Positions 26,099 through 34,343 of a stretch of DNA of 64,000 nt are shown one piece after another; position 1 is the stretch's first letter; each line of letters starts with the position of its first letter. This DNA comes from an uncultured Flavobacteriaceae bacterium (GTDB lineage: Bacteria > Bacteroidota > Bacteroidia > Flavobacteriales > Flavobacteriaceae): contig CANMSI010000002.1 in assembly GCA_947500575.1 (NCBI GenBank), positions 62,001 to 126,000 on the forward strand, in the 5' to 3' direction. Both the position numbers and the translations under genes were made by a program. The notes below the pieces were generated by a model that saw only the letters and a program-made list of their open reading frames with translations, searched no databases and was not told the DNA's origin.

Positions 26099-28201
26099 TT
26101 ATGCTTCCTGTTGCTCGCTTTCCAGATTAATATCTTCTACTTTTCTAATATCTATACTAGGAACCTGTATTTGCACCGTAGTTCCTTTGCCGCACTGACT
26201 CGTAACTCCCCAGGTACCGTTTATTTTTTCTACTCTTGATTGAATATTTTTTAATCCAATTCCCTTTTTACCCTTTTGAACATCAAAACCAACCCCATCA
26301 TCTACTAAGGTAGCTATTATGCCTTCTGAATTGGTATTTAACGATAGAGAAACATTCTTAGCATTAGCATGCTTGGCACAGTTTTGAAGGCTTTCTTGTA
26401 TAATGCGGTATAGATTAATTTTCACTTCTCCACTTAATTGATCCCATTCCGTATCATCATCATATTCAAAATTGGCAAGAATGCCTTCTGTATTTTCGAA
26501 CCCTTCTAGCAAATCTTCAATAGAGCTAATAAAGTTATATATTTTTTGATAAGCAGCATCATTCAATTCATGGGAAATTGTGCGCACTTCTTCTTGTACT
26601 TCTTTTAATTTTTCAATGGCGTCTTGCCTAAGTGTAATGGCAGTTTCATCTGCTTTCTTATTGAGTCCTAGAAGTAGCATGCGAACACTATGCATTTGCC
26701 CTACAACACTATCATGCAATTCTTCTGAAATTCTTTTTTGTTCTGATTGTTTCCCTTCTTCTACTTTTTTCTTTTGAGCAAGCATAAGGTCAAAAATTTC
26801 TTGATTGCTCTCTTGCTGCTGCTGTTGAAATTTAAGTTTTTGATTTTTAACTCTTTGCATAATAATGGTAAAAGCCGCTACAGCTAGTAAAAACAGTCCA
26901 ATGGCAATACCTATAAGCATTAGGCGTTGGCGAGCTAATAAAGCATTTCTGGCTATAACTTCTTCAGTTTCGAATTCAATTCTGGTAAACTTTTCCTTAA
27001 TATTTCGTTCTTCATCTTGCAGACGTTCAGACAAATCAGCATAGCTTTTGCTATATTTTGATGCATTTTTAGGATCGATTTCGGACAAAAGCAATAAAGT
27101 CTCCAATAGACGTTCGTAATTACTACTTTTATTGGAATAGGTAATTGCGTTTTTTGCAAAGTAAAGCGCATTAACCGTATCCTTTTGATTGGAATAAAAT
27201 TCAGCTAGATTAAAGTAGCTGCCAGACATCCCTTCAAAATCTTCTATTTCGGTTCTTATTTCTAATGATCTTTTAAAGCCTGATTCAGCTATCTTTATGA
27301 TATTTAATTTACTTCTACTATATGCTAAATTGTTTAGTGCTTTTGCATAGAGTCTTTTGTTTTTAAAAATTAAACTATCAAATTCAAGTGCTTTAAGGAA
27401 ATATGGAATAGCTTCTGAATAAGCACCTTTTTCGTTATAAACAACACCTATATTATTGTTTAGGGAGGGCTGTTTTGTCCTTTTTTTATCAACTTTATTT
27501 AAATAATTGTTGGCGTTATTGTAATATACCAATGCACCGTCATAGTCCTTCATGTCTTTTCTAGCAATACCTAAAAGATTGTATGATGAGTAGAGATTAA
27601 AAAAATCATTTTCTGGTTTAAGAATTCTTATCGCATTAATAGAATTTACTTCACTACCTACATAATCTTTAATTTCGTTCTGTATATTGGCCATATAAAT
27701 ATACATTTGACCAGACTTTACGGGTTTTTTTATTTGTAAATAAATTTTTTGTGCCTTACCATAGTAATAGTAAGCACTATCTTTTACTCTTTTTCTATGC
27801 AAAAACAAGGCTAAGTCCCAATACGAACCGGCCAATGCAGAGGAATCTTTTATTTGCGTTGCGAAATTAGCGGTAAGCTTGTTAGATGTTCTAAAGGAAG
27901 TAGAGTCTTTTAGATTTAGGTAGCTCCATTGAATTTTCGAAAAATGCTTCATTTTTAACGAATCATTCTGCTCTAATTTTGACTGTGTTAATGCTTTGTT
28001 TAAAAAATATTTTCTATCCTTTATTGTGTTAGTTTTCTTTCTTCCTTCCTTAATCCATAAAGCAATGCTGTCTTTAGCGGAATTTACACCTATAATTTCG
28101 TCTTCATTACTTTGCTCATGACAAGCGATGAATAGAAGTGAAAAAAATAGCCACAAAAATAGATTCGAAGATTTAATCAATGGTTCGAGAATTGTAAACA
28201 T
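26099..28201 (-). CDS. TPR-containing sensor histidine kinase (HisKA_3 type)
   Basis: The 700-residue protein begins with a hydrophobic stretch ending in a lipobox-like LLFIACHE. Residues about 45-400 hold repeated TPR helices (ALVYYNNANNYLNK, SEAIPYFLKALEFDS, SGSYFNLAEFYSNQ). One membrane segment follows (about 421-445), then a glutamine-rich coiled coil and the dimerisation domain with the phosphorylated H496 in EELHDSVVGQ. The ATPase domain has QESLQNCAKHA, DDGVGFD and GKKGIGL. TPRs are therefore outside the cytoplasm and would sense a protein or peptide. It is paired with the regulator 18 bases downstream. A terminator precedes it. Confidence 0.92.
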   Translation of the reverse strand: MFTILEPLIKSSNLFLWLFFSLLFIACHEQSNEDEIIGVNSAKDSIALWIKEGRKKTNTIKDRKYFLNKALTQSKLEQNDSLKMKHFSKIQWSYLNLKDSTSFRTSNKLTANFATQIKDSSALAGSYWDLALFLHRKRVKDSAYYYYGKAQKIYLQIKKPVKSGQMYIYMANIQNEIKDYVGSEVNSINAIRILKPENDFFNLYSSYNLLGIARKDMKDYDGALVYYNNANNYLNKVDKKRTKQPSLNNNIGVVYNEKGAYSEAIPYFLKALEFDSLIFKNKRLYAKALNNLAYSRSKLNIIKIAESGFKRSLEIRTEIEDFEGMSGSYFNLAEFYSNQKDTVNALYFAKNAITYSNKSSNYERLLETLLLLSEIDPKNASKYSKSYADLSERLQDEERNIKEKFTRIEFETEEVIARNALLARQRLMLIGIAIGLFLLAVAAFTIIMQRVKNQKLKFQQQQQESNQEIFDLMLAQKKKVEEGKQSEQKRISEELHDSVVGQMHSVRMLLLGLNKKADETAITLRQDAIEKLKEVQEEVRTISHELNDAAYQKIYNFISSIEDLLEGFENTEGILANFEYDDDTEWDQLSGEVKINLYRIIQESLQNCAKHANAKNVSLSLNTNSEGIIATLVDDGVGFDVQKGKKGIGLKNIQSRVEKINGTWGVTSQCGKGTTVQIQVPSIDIRKVEDINLESEQQEA

Positions 28202-28220
28202 TAGCTTACAAGATAAAAAA

Positions 28221-28252
28221 AAGCCTTAAACATTTGATAATGTTTGAGGCTT
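28221..28252 (-). terminator. Intrinsic terminator of the small lipoprotein gene
   Basis: A 14-bp stem with one G-U pair (AAGCCTCAAACATT against its partner, loop ATCA) is followed on the minus strand by a T-tract. It separates the 28276-28449 gene from the kinase gene. Confidence 0.8.
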
Positions 28253-28275
28253 GATTTTAAGAGAATTTAAAAAAA

Positions 28276-28449
28276 TTAATTTCCACCACTACCTTGATTT
28301 TCTTCAACACTACCTTCATCATCATCTGTTGCATCTACTATTTCTATATCATATAAAGCTTCTGTTTCTTCTATATTATTTTCTGCTTCGCAAGAAAACA
28401 ATCCTATACTTAATACTATCATCGCCAAAATACTGATTACCTTTTTCAT
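28276..28449 (-). CDS. Small acidic lipoprotein (57 residues)
   Basis: This reading frame is short but convincing. It begins MKKVISILAMIVLSIGLFSC, a textbook lipoprotein signal with the lipobox LFSC, and the mature part of about 38 residues is very acidic (EAENNIEETEALYDIEIVD, then ATDDDEGSVEENQGSGGN). It has its own likely promoter at 28489-28519 and terminator at 28221-28252, so it is an independent transcript. No function is known. It lies between the TPR kinase and the LytTR regulator, both on the same strand, and the repeats at 28540-28571 suggest control by the latter. Confidence 0.85.
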   Translation of the reverse strand: MKKVISILAMIVLSIGLFSCEAENNIEETEALYDIEIVDATDDDEGSVEENQGSGGN

Positions 28450-28488
28450 GTTTAAGTTTTTTTAGAGTTATTTATGACGCTAAACTAG

Positions 28489-28519
28489 AAAAGATAGATG
28501 TTTGCGGATACTTATAAAA
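28489..28519 (-). promoter_or_regulatory. Candidate promoter of the small lipoprotein gene
   Basis: On the minus strand TTTT (28516-28519), a 19-base spacer and TATCTTTT (28489-28496) resemble TTTG-N19-TAnnTTTG with one mismatch per box. The -7 box is 40 bases before the ATG at 28449. A weak promoter would fit a need for an activator. Confidence 0.45.
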
Positions 28520-28539
28520 AAAACTGTTAGTAAATGAAC

Positions 28540-28571
28540 CAGTTTTATTAGTATATGTTACAGTTTTGATA
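28540..28571. promoter_or_regulatory. Direct repeats with 21-bp period, candidate LytTR binding site
   Basis: CAGTTTTATTAGTAT (from 28540) and CAGTTTTGATAGTAT (from 28561) are near-identical with AGTT cores exactly 21 bp apart. LytTR regulators such as AgrA bind 9-bp repeats with an AGTT-like core separated by 12-13 bp, which gives the same period. The site lies 20-50 bp upstream of the -33 box of the small lipoprotein gene and just after the LytTR gene. Confidence 0.5.
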
Positions 28572-28579
28572 GTATTACA

Positions 28580-29311
28580 TTAATTTAAGGCGGAAATCGT
28601 GTTTTTGGATAGCGCTTTCTTCAAACCATCTACGTTGTCTCGATAGGATTTAGAGAAAGGAAGTTGCTGTTTGCTAGACTTAAGAGCACATACAGATTTG
28701 CCATAATTGATACCAGAAACATACTCCGTGTTTAGGATGTAACTCTGATGTACTCTAATAAAATTTTTTGGGAGCCTTTCTTCAAAGGTCTTTAAAGTTT
28801 TAAAGGCAGTAATAATGCTACCGTCTTTCATAATAAAGTCAGTTGCATTATTATCTGCTTTTAAATACAAGATTTCATCGGTATCCAAATATCTAAAATC
28901 GTTGTATGATTTTAAACAAAGTGTTTGAGATGATTTTTCTTCTGGCATCTGTTTTTGAAGTCGTAAGAGGGATTTACGGATATCAAATTCGTTGTAAGGG
29001 GTAAGCCAGTAGTCAAAAAAATTATTCTTTATAGCTTCGTAGGCGTGTTGTTTGTTTTTAGAAATAGCTATTAGAATGGGTAATTTCTTCATGTATTGGT
29101 GCAATTCTGACACCATATGAAAATAACCATCTACGGATCCTGTTAGATTGATAAAAACAAGATCAGGGTTGTGCTTTAAAATAAAATTCATACCATCCTC
29201 ACGATTCTTCGCATGACCTATACAGAAAAAATCTCCGTATTCTTCCAAATGATGTTGTAATTGCAAATTGGAAGTAGCGTCAGAATCTATTATGGTATAT
29301 TTAAAGTCCAT
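28580..29311 (-). CDS. LytTR-type DNA-binding protein with degenerate receiver domain
   Basis: The 243-residue protein has an N-terminal receiver-like domain (about 1-118) and a C-terminal LytTR domain (about 137-237; EILYLKADNNATDFIMKDG, FIRVHQSYILN). In the receiver the phosphoacceptor position is N55 (LVFINLTGSVDG) and the conserved lysine is replaced (WLTPYNEFD instead of KP), although the leading acidic residues remain. It should therefore not be phosphorylated in the ordinary way. No LytS-type or other kinase gene is next to it. Its likely target is the small lipoprotein gene downstream, whose upstream repeats have LytTR spacing. Confidence 0.9.
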   Translation of the reverse strand: MDFKYTIIDSDATSNLQLQHHLEEYGDFFCIGHAKNREDGMNFILKHNPDLVFINLTGSVDGYFHMVSELHQYMKKLPILIAISKNKQHAYEAIKNNFFDYWLTPYNEFDIRKSLLRLQKQMPEEKSSQTLCLKSYNDFRYLDTDEILYLKADNNATDFIMKDGSIITAFKTLKTFEERLPKNFIRVHQSYILNTEYVSGINYGKSVCALKSSKQQLPFSKSYRDNVDGLKKALSKNTISALN

Positions 29312-29462
29312 CTATTTTTATAGCTTACTGCAAATTACATATAGAAACTGATAGATCGTTATAGATTTACCTTAGAATTACTAGGGTTTTGATCTATAAA
29401 TTACTGAAAATGAACGTTTTTGAAGGAAAAAACCTTCTTTTGGTGAGATGAAGTACTATTTC

Positions 29463-31001
29463 TTAATTTTCAGGAATAAATTGATACGCTCCAATATCTG
29501 GCGTAGATGGGCGTTGAAACCCTCTAATATCTAATGGAACTAATAGGGCTGCATTAGGCGATCCAATACCAATGGCGTCCGACATTTGTCCAATATTAAA
29601 ATTGTTGGTTCTCGTATCTATAAAGTCCGTATTTCCATTAAGTAGCACCGCATTGTAGGCAGGATTGTTTTCAAAATCAAACAAAGGATCATCAATAAAC
29701 TGTTCATTGGTATCCCTAAATTGGATAAGACAATTGGAAAAAGAATAATTAAAGCTTCGATCTTCTGAACTTCTTAATAGTAATTCAATCGAATTATTAC
29801 CATCTATAATCGTATTTACGAAATTTGCTTGTATCAAATCTCTTGCAATAATTTCATTTTCATTTGGCATTACAAAATTATCTATTTGGAGGGCTACTCC
29901 ATTTCTGAAACTACTTCGCCAATAGTTGGCAATAGTGGAATGCGTAAAAGAGTAGTTGCCTCCTAAATTACAATAAAGAGCAATATTTCCCGCGCTTCCT
30001 ATCACTACGTTTTCTGCTTCTAACCAAGCTGTTCTTCCCCAAAAATTGACACTTGCACTATTATGAATTTGAGAATTTTTAAGAGTTAAATTAGCAGTAA
30101 CCGAATTTTCATCACCGTCAACTAATAATCCAACGGTTGCATTTTTAATAGTGATGTACTCCATGCTGCCTGTACTTCCAGGTACCATCCAAATGGTTCC
30201 CCACTGACCCGCAACTTCTGCAAATTCTGGTTCTAGTCGGTCTCCTTCAAAAATCACTTCATTTTCCAACAGTTCTTCATCAGTGCTCAATGCCCCGTTT
30301 ACAGCTATATTACCCCCAGAGCCTATTAATAAACCGGAGTCCTTGTGGAAATGAATTCGTGCACCCGCTTCTATAGTCAGTGTTTTGCCTTCTGCTACTC
30401 CTGCATAGCCATATATAACGTATGGCTTCTCGTTGGAGAAATTGAGTTGATCGTCATCCAAAATAAAGCCATCAATTCGTATTTCATTTCCTTCAGTATC
30501 TAAACCTAGTAAGAGCGATTCCCTAGTACCATCAGCCAACTCACTAGGAAATAAAAAAATTGCATCCTGAACTAAAGTAACTAAAGGTACTTGCTGTTCA
30601 TTAGCATCCATATCAAATAAAATCGCATCGGTGTATAAAAAGCTATTTTCATTTGTAGGGGTAATATCAAAAGTGGTTTCAATAAATATAAAGATGCTAT
30701 CCTTTGCTAGTATAGGTATGTTTTCAAATTCTTTTCCAGCCATTCCGTCCACATTTAGCCGGTAACTACTACTTTGCCCTTCACCAAGCCTTATGCTTGG
30801 AACGTTGATATCATCATTACTTCTATTGTACACCTTTAAAGTGTAGGTGCTACTTCCAATATTTGTAAAAACAGTATCCAAATACACGGTATCCCTAGAA
30901 AACGTCAAATTTCCAGAGCTATCTTGGAATTCAAAATCTTTACGACACGAACTCCAAAAGACAACTAAAAATAATATGGGAATAAGAAGATACCTGGGCA
31001 T
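29463..31001 (-). CDS. Lipoprotein with beta-helix-like repeats
   Basis: The 512-residue protein has a signal ending in a lipobox (LVVFWSSCRKD). Residues about 30-145 look like an immunoglobulin-type sandwich (GNLTFSRDTVYLDTVFTNIGSSTYTLKVYNRS). Residues about 190-470 show repeated short strands of a right-handed parallel beta-helix (GKTLTIEAGARIHFHKDSGL, NLTLKNSQIHNSA, NVVIGSAGNIALY). It closes with DIRGFQRPSTPDIGAYQF, a word often seen at the end of such proteins. It is exported and surface or periplasm bound; ligand or substrate unknown. It lies 9 bases downstream of the thioesterase gene, in an operon with it. Confidence 0.82.
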   Translation of the reverse strand: MPRYLLIPILFLVVFWSSCRKDFEFQDSSGNLTFSRDTVYLDTVFTNIGSSTYTLKVYNRSNDDINVPSIRLGEGQSSSYRLNVDGMAGKEFENIPILAKDSIFIFIETTFDITPTNENSFLYTDAILFDMDANEQQVPLVTLVQDAIFLFPSELADGTRESLLLGLDTEGNEIRIDGFILDDDQLNFSNEKPYVIYGYAGVAEGKTLTIEAGARIHFHKDSGLLIGSGGNIAVNGALSTDEELLENEVIFEGDRLEPEFAEVAGQWGTIWMVPGSTGSMEYITIKNATVGLLVDGDENSVTANLTLKNSQIHNSASVNFWGRTAWLEAENVVIGSAGNIALYCNLGGNYSFTHSTIANYWRSSFRNGVALQIDNFVMPNENEIIARDLIQANFVNTIIDGNNSIELLLRSSEDRSFNYSFSNCLIQFRDTNEQFIDDPLFDFENNPAYNAVLLNGNTDFIDTRTNNFNIGQMSDAIGIGSPNAALLVPLDIRGFQRPSTPDIGAYQFIPEN

Positions 31002-31010
31002 AGATTAGAT

Positions 31011-31421
31011 TTACGTGGAAGATGGAGTCCCTGATTTAAATGCATCTTTAATTTTTTCTGATACTCTCATAGGTTTTAGCGTTTTACCATTTAGTAAAAC
31101 CCATTCTGTTTCAGAACTGATAATGAGTTTGTCGGTTTTTTGATCAAACATTTCCACCATGCGAATGGAGGTAGCTGCTTTGGTATCTTTAATATACGTT
31201 TTTGCAATGATAACATCTCCAAGTTTAGCAGCATGTTTGTATGATATGGTATGTTTTAGTACCACCCAGACAACTTCGTTTCTCGTAACTGCATCCGATG
31301 CAGCTAACCAATGTTCTTTGGCTACATCCTGCACCCATTGAACATACCGAACATTATTTACATGATCTAATTCGTCTAGGTCTTCCTGTTCCACTTTGAT
31401 TTTTTTCTGAAAGGTCTGCAT
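31011..31421 (-). CDS. Acyl-CoA thioesterase (hot-dog fold, YbgC/FadM-like)
   Basis: The 136-residue protein has the 4-hydroxybenzoyl-CoA thioesterase pattern: DELDHVNNVRYVQWVQDVAKEHW near the N-terminus carries the catalytic aspartate region (HVNNVRY), followed by strands VVLKHTISYKHAAKLGDVI and SETEWVLLNGKTLKPMRV. It hydrolyses an acyl-CoA in the cytoplasm; the acyl chain is unknown. Its ATG overlaps the stop of the glutaminyl cyclase gene by one base (TAATG), so it is translationally coupled. Confidence 0.9.
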   Translation of the reverse strand: MQTFQKKIKVEQEDLDELDHVNNVRYVQWVQDVAKEHWLAASDAVTRNEVVWVVLKHTISYKHAAKLGDVIIAKTYIKDTKAATSIRMVEMFDQKTDKLIISSETEWVLLNGKTLKPMRVSEKIKDAFKSGTPSST

Positions 31422-32464
31422 TACTTTTTAATAATTTTAACCTCAAAAAGTTTGTCCCAATATTTACCAGTAACAAAAAATGATTGACGAGTAGGGTGAT
31501 AGGCAACTCCGTTTAGAACATTTAATTTATCGTGTTTTGTAACCTTCTCTTTTAAGCCACCAAAATTAATAACACCTTCAATAGCACCGCTCTTGGCATT
31601 AATGATCATCATGCTTTCTTTTTGCCAAACGTTTGCGTAAATTTTTCCAGCTACATATTCCAACTCATTTGCCTTGTTAAATATAGATTTATTAGTAACC
31701 GTTTGTATAAAGCCTTCTTCTACCAGTGTTTCTGGGTTTAAGAGCCATATTTTCTCTGTTCCGTCGCTTTTATATAGCATTTTTCCATCGTTACACAATC
31801 CCCAGCCTTCTTTGCTTTCACCATACTTAAAACTATCTACTTTTTCTAGGCTATTTAGGTCATAAATAAACCCACTTTTGCTTTGCCACGTGAGTTGATA
31901 AATTTTGCCATTCAAAATGCTAAGACCTTCCCCAAAAAAAGTATTATCCAAATCTACTTTTTGCAACACTTCTCCTGTTTTATAATCTATTTTGCGTAGA
32001 GAAGATTCTCCTTTCCTTCCAGTGGTCTCATATAAAGTATCTTTATGAAATTCCAATCCTTGTGTAAAGGCTTTTATGTCATGCGGAAAGGTATTAACGA
32101 TTTCATAGGTATATAGTTCAGGGGGGGTAGAGGATAGCACTTTTACTTTTTTGTATACAGACCCGTGGGTGTCTTCATAATATACTTTTGCTTCAATTGT
32201 TTTATTTCCCAAGGAGGATATATTAAAAGTAATGGCATTATTATTTAATGCTAATTCTTTTCCGTCCATAAAGTAAACTACTTTATCCAGTGTTTTACCT
32301 TGTTTGTTTTTGAGAGTGATTCCCACCGTTTCATGCTGTTGAAAATCGCTCCTGTTTCCATCTAATTCGATATTAAAAAGTTGAGAAGTTGCTGTATTGC
32401 CACCGCCACAGGAAAAGAAAAACAACACTAAGATGTTGAGAATGAAAATTTTATAGATATTCAT
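31421..32464 (-). CDS. Lipoprotein glutaminyl-peptide cyclotransferase (plant-type)
   Basis: The 347-residue protein has a lipoprotein signal (NILVLFFFSCGGG). Residues about 25-105 form an added strand-rich domain. Residues about 115-347 match the five-bladed propeller of plant-type glutaminyl cyclases: YEIVNTFPHDIKAFTQGLEF, YETTGRKGESSLRKID, GEGLSILNGKIYQLTW and GWGLCNDGKMLYKSDGT. It would convert N-terminal glutamine to pyroglutamate in exported proteins. Bacteroidota proteins exported through Sec and T9SS often begin with Gln after cleavage, which fits this place. It is first in an operon with the thioesterase and the beta-helix lipoprotein. Confidence 0.9.
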   Translation of the reverse strand: MNIYKIFILNILVLFFFSCGGGNTATSQLFNIELDGNRSDFQQHETVGITLKNKQGKTLDKVVYFMDGKELALNNNAITFNISSLGNKTIEAKVYYEDTHGSVYKKVKVLSSTPPELYTYEIVNTFPHDIKAFTQGLEFHKDTLYETTGRKGESSLRKIDYKTGEVLQKVDLDNTFFGEGLSILNGKIYQLTWQSKSGFIYDLNSLEKVDSFKYGESKEGWGLCNDGKMLYKSDGTEKIWLLNPETLVEEGFIQTVTNKSIFNKANELEYVAGKIYANVWQKESMMIINAKSGAIEGVINFGGLKEKVTKHDKLNVLNGVAYHPTRQSFFVTGKYWDKLFEVKIIKK

Positions 32465-32507
32465 AAATTTCTTACACTTTATAAGGCAAATTAAGAATGT
32501 AAAATGA

Positions 32508-32537
32508 TTGTACCAAATTTAAAAGGTCGTATATTTG
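32508..32537 (+). promoter_or_regulatory. Promoter of the SRP RNA
   Basis: TTG (32508-32510), a spacer of 19 bases and TATATTTG (32530-32537) fit the Bacteroidota consensus very well. Transcription would start about 32543, exactly where the SRP RNA begins. Confidence 0.85.
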
Positions 32538-32542
32538 CAGTC

Positions 32543-32636
32543 GGCAAGTCCTACACGACCAGCTCCTGTAGAATCCCCCAGGGTGGGAACGCAGCAAGGG
32601 TATACGGTTGTAGCGGTGCGATGTAGGTAGCTTGCC
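32543..32636 (+). ncRNA. ffs: Signal recognition particle RNA (small, 4.5S type)
   Basis: The 94-base RNA begins with GGCAAG and ends with CTTGCC, which close the terminal helix. The apical part has the SRP domain IV features: CCCCCAGGGTGGGAACGCAG followed by CAAGGGTA, with a GGAA-type loop and the asymmetric loop that binds Ffh. A T-tract (32637-32643) directly follows the terminal helix and would end transcription. With Ffh it targets membrane and exported proteins to FtsY and Sec. It is preceded by a near-perfect promoter. Confidence 0.93.
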
Positions 32637-32743
32637 TTTTTTTGTGCTCAAAATTTAGGTACAACTCTTCATTTTTTTGGCGCAAGCGAATACTTTTTTA
32701 CTCCCCTTTTTATTTGTTTATTTGTAAATATTAGATATCATAT

Positions 32744-33553
32744 ATGAGCGGAAAGGTTGTATTAATAACAGGTGGATCTTCAGGTGCTGGAAAAGCAATT
32801 GGAGTTTACTTGAAGTCTTTTGGATACGAAGTTTATGGTACAACAAGAGATTTAAAAAAGAATGCTGACTTTAATCACTTTAAATTATTAGAATTAGATG
32901 TCACGAAGGTGGGTAGTATTGAGAATGCGGTAAACCAACTAATTTCGCAAACGGGCCGTTTAGATATCCTTATTAATAACGCTGGCATTGGAATTACTGG
33001 ACCTATTGAAGAAACACCTCATGCAGAAATTCAAAAAGCATTTGATACCAATTTTCATGGTCCTTTGCATATGATTAAAGCAGTATTGCCAAGCATGCGT
33101 TCGCAACAAAGTGGACTTATTATAAATATTACCTCCATTGCTGGTTATATGGGATTGCCCTATCGTGGAATTTACTCTGCAACGAAGGGAGCTTTAGAAG
33201 TTGCTACAGAAGCTTTGCGAATGGAGACAAAAGATTTTGGAGTGCAAATAGCGAACATTGCTCCTGGAGATTTAGCCACCAACATCGCTGCAGGACGTTA
33301 CCATGTTCCTTTGCAGGTAGACTCACCTTATAAAAAACCGTATGGGGATACACTTCAAATGATTAATGAAGAAGTAGATAGTGGTCAGGATCCTATTGAG
33401 GTTGCCTACAAAGTGTTAAAAATAATTAGAACTAAAAAACCCAAAGCACATTATAAAGTGGGAGTTTTTATGCAAAAATTTTCCTTGTTTCTTAAAAAAA
33501 TACTTCCGGATAAAGTATATGAGAAATTGTTGTTAAACCATTATAAATTGTAG
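32744..33553 (+). CDS. Short-chain dehydrogenase/reductase
   Basis: The 269-residue protein is a classical SDR: cofactor motif TGGSSGAGKAIG (residues 9-20), NNAG (78-81), and catalytic S131, Y144 and K148 (YSATK). A basic residue after the second strand (TTRDLKKN) suggests NADPH. The C-terminal tail FMQKFSLFLKKILPDKVYEKLL is amphipathic, as in SDRs linked to lipid or steroid substrates. Substrate unknown. It lies 108 bases after the SRP RNA and 64 bases before transaldolase. Confidence 0.9.
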   Translation: MSGKVVLITGGSSGAGKAIGVYLKSFGYEVYGTTRDLKKNADFNHFKLLELDVTKVGSIENAVNQLISQTGRLDILINNAGIGITGPIEETPHAEIQKAFDTNFHGPLHMIKAVLPSMRSQQSGLIINITSIAGYMGLPYRGIYSATKGALEVATEALRMETKDFGVQIANIAPGDLATNIAAGRYHVPLQVDSPYKKPYGDTLQMINEEVDSGQDPIEVAYKVLKIIRTKKPKAHYKVGVFMQKFSLFLKKILPDKVYEKLLLNHYKL

Positions 33554-33617
33554 TTTTGTAGTGGTTTTAACCTTTCCAGACAGAAAAACAGGTTCACTTA
33601 ATTAAATACAAAATAGA

Positions 33618-34271
33618 ATGAAATTTTTTATAGACACGGCGAATCTAGATCAAATTAGAGAAGCACAGGCATTAGGGGTATTGGATGGCGTTACTACCAA
33701 TCCATCTTTAATGGCCAAAGAAGGTATTACTGGAAGAAATAATATCTTAAAGCATTATGTGGATATCTGTAATATAGTGGATGGTGATGTTTCTGCAGAG
33801 GTCATTGCAACGGTTTATGAGGAGATGATTAAGGAAGGAGAAGAGCTAGCAGAATTGCATGAGCAAATCGTGGTAAAGATTCCAATGATAAAAGATGGCG
33901 TAAAAGCGATTAAGTACTTTTCTGATAAAGGTATTCGTACGAACTGTACTTTGGTATTTTCTGCAGGGCAGGCATTGCTAGCAGCCAAAGCTGGTGCTAC
34001 CTATGTTTCGCCATTTATTGGTAGGTTGGATGATATTTCTACGGATGGTTTAAATCTGATTGCTGAAATTCGACATATTTATGATAATTATGCTTTCGAA
34101 ACACAAATATTGGCAGCCTCCGTGCGTCATACCATGCATGTAATTGATTGTGCGAAAATTGGTGCTGATGTAATGACAGGTGGTTTATCTTCCATAGAAG
34201 GACTGCTAAAACATCCTTTGACTGATAGTGGGCTTGCTAAGTTTTTGGCAGATTACGAAAAAGGAAATTAA
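33618..34271 (+). CDS. tal: Transaldolase / fructose-6-phosphate aldolase, short type
   Basis: The 217-residue protein begins [16 protein letters not shown] and has [13 protein letters not shown], the Schiff-base lysine K87 (IVVKIPM), [20 protein letters not shown] and [10 protein letters not shown], all of the TalC/FSA subfamily. It acts in the cytoplasm in the non-oxidative pentose phosphate pathway. Whether it is a transaldolase or an aldolase cannot be fixed from sequence alone, but flavobacterial copies are usually read as transaldolase. A terminator follows. Confidence 0.94.
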   Translation: MKFFIDTANLDQIREAQALGVLDGVTTNPSLMAKEGITGRNNILKHYVDICNIVDGDVSAEVIATVYEEMIKEGEELAELHEQIVVKIPMIKDGVKAIKYFSDKGIRTNCTLVFSAGQALLAAKAGATYVSPFIGRLDDISTDGLNLIAEIRHIYDNYAFETQILAASVRHTMHVIDCAKIGADVMTGGLSSIEGLLKHPLTDSGLAKFLADYEKGN

Positions 34272-34300
34272 AGCTTCAATTTGCAGTATGAAAATAAAAA

Positions 34301-34327
34301 AACAGGGAATAGCTTCCCTGTTTTTTT
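34301..34327. terminator. Bidirectional intrinsic terminator
   Basis: AACAGGGAA and TTCCCTGTT form a 9-bp stem with a 4-base loop, flanked by an A-tract and a T-tract, between transaldolase and the convergent lipoprotein gene. Confidence 0.9.
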
Positions 34328-34343
34328 ATACACTCAATTTTTT

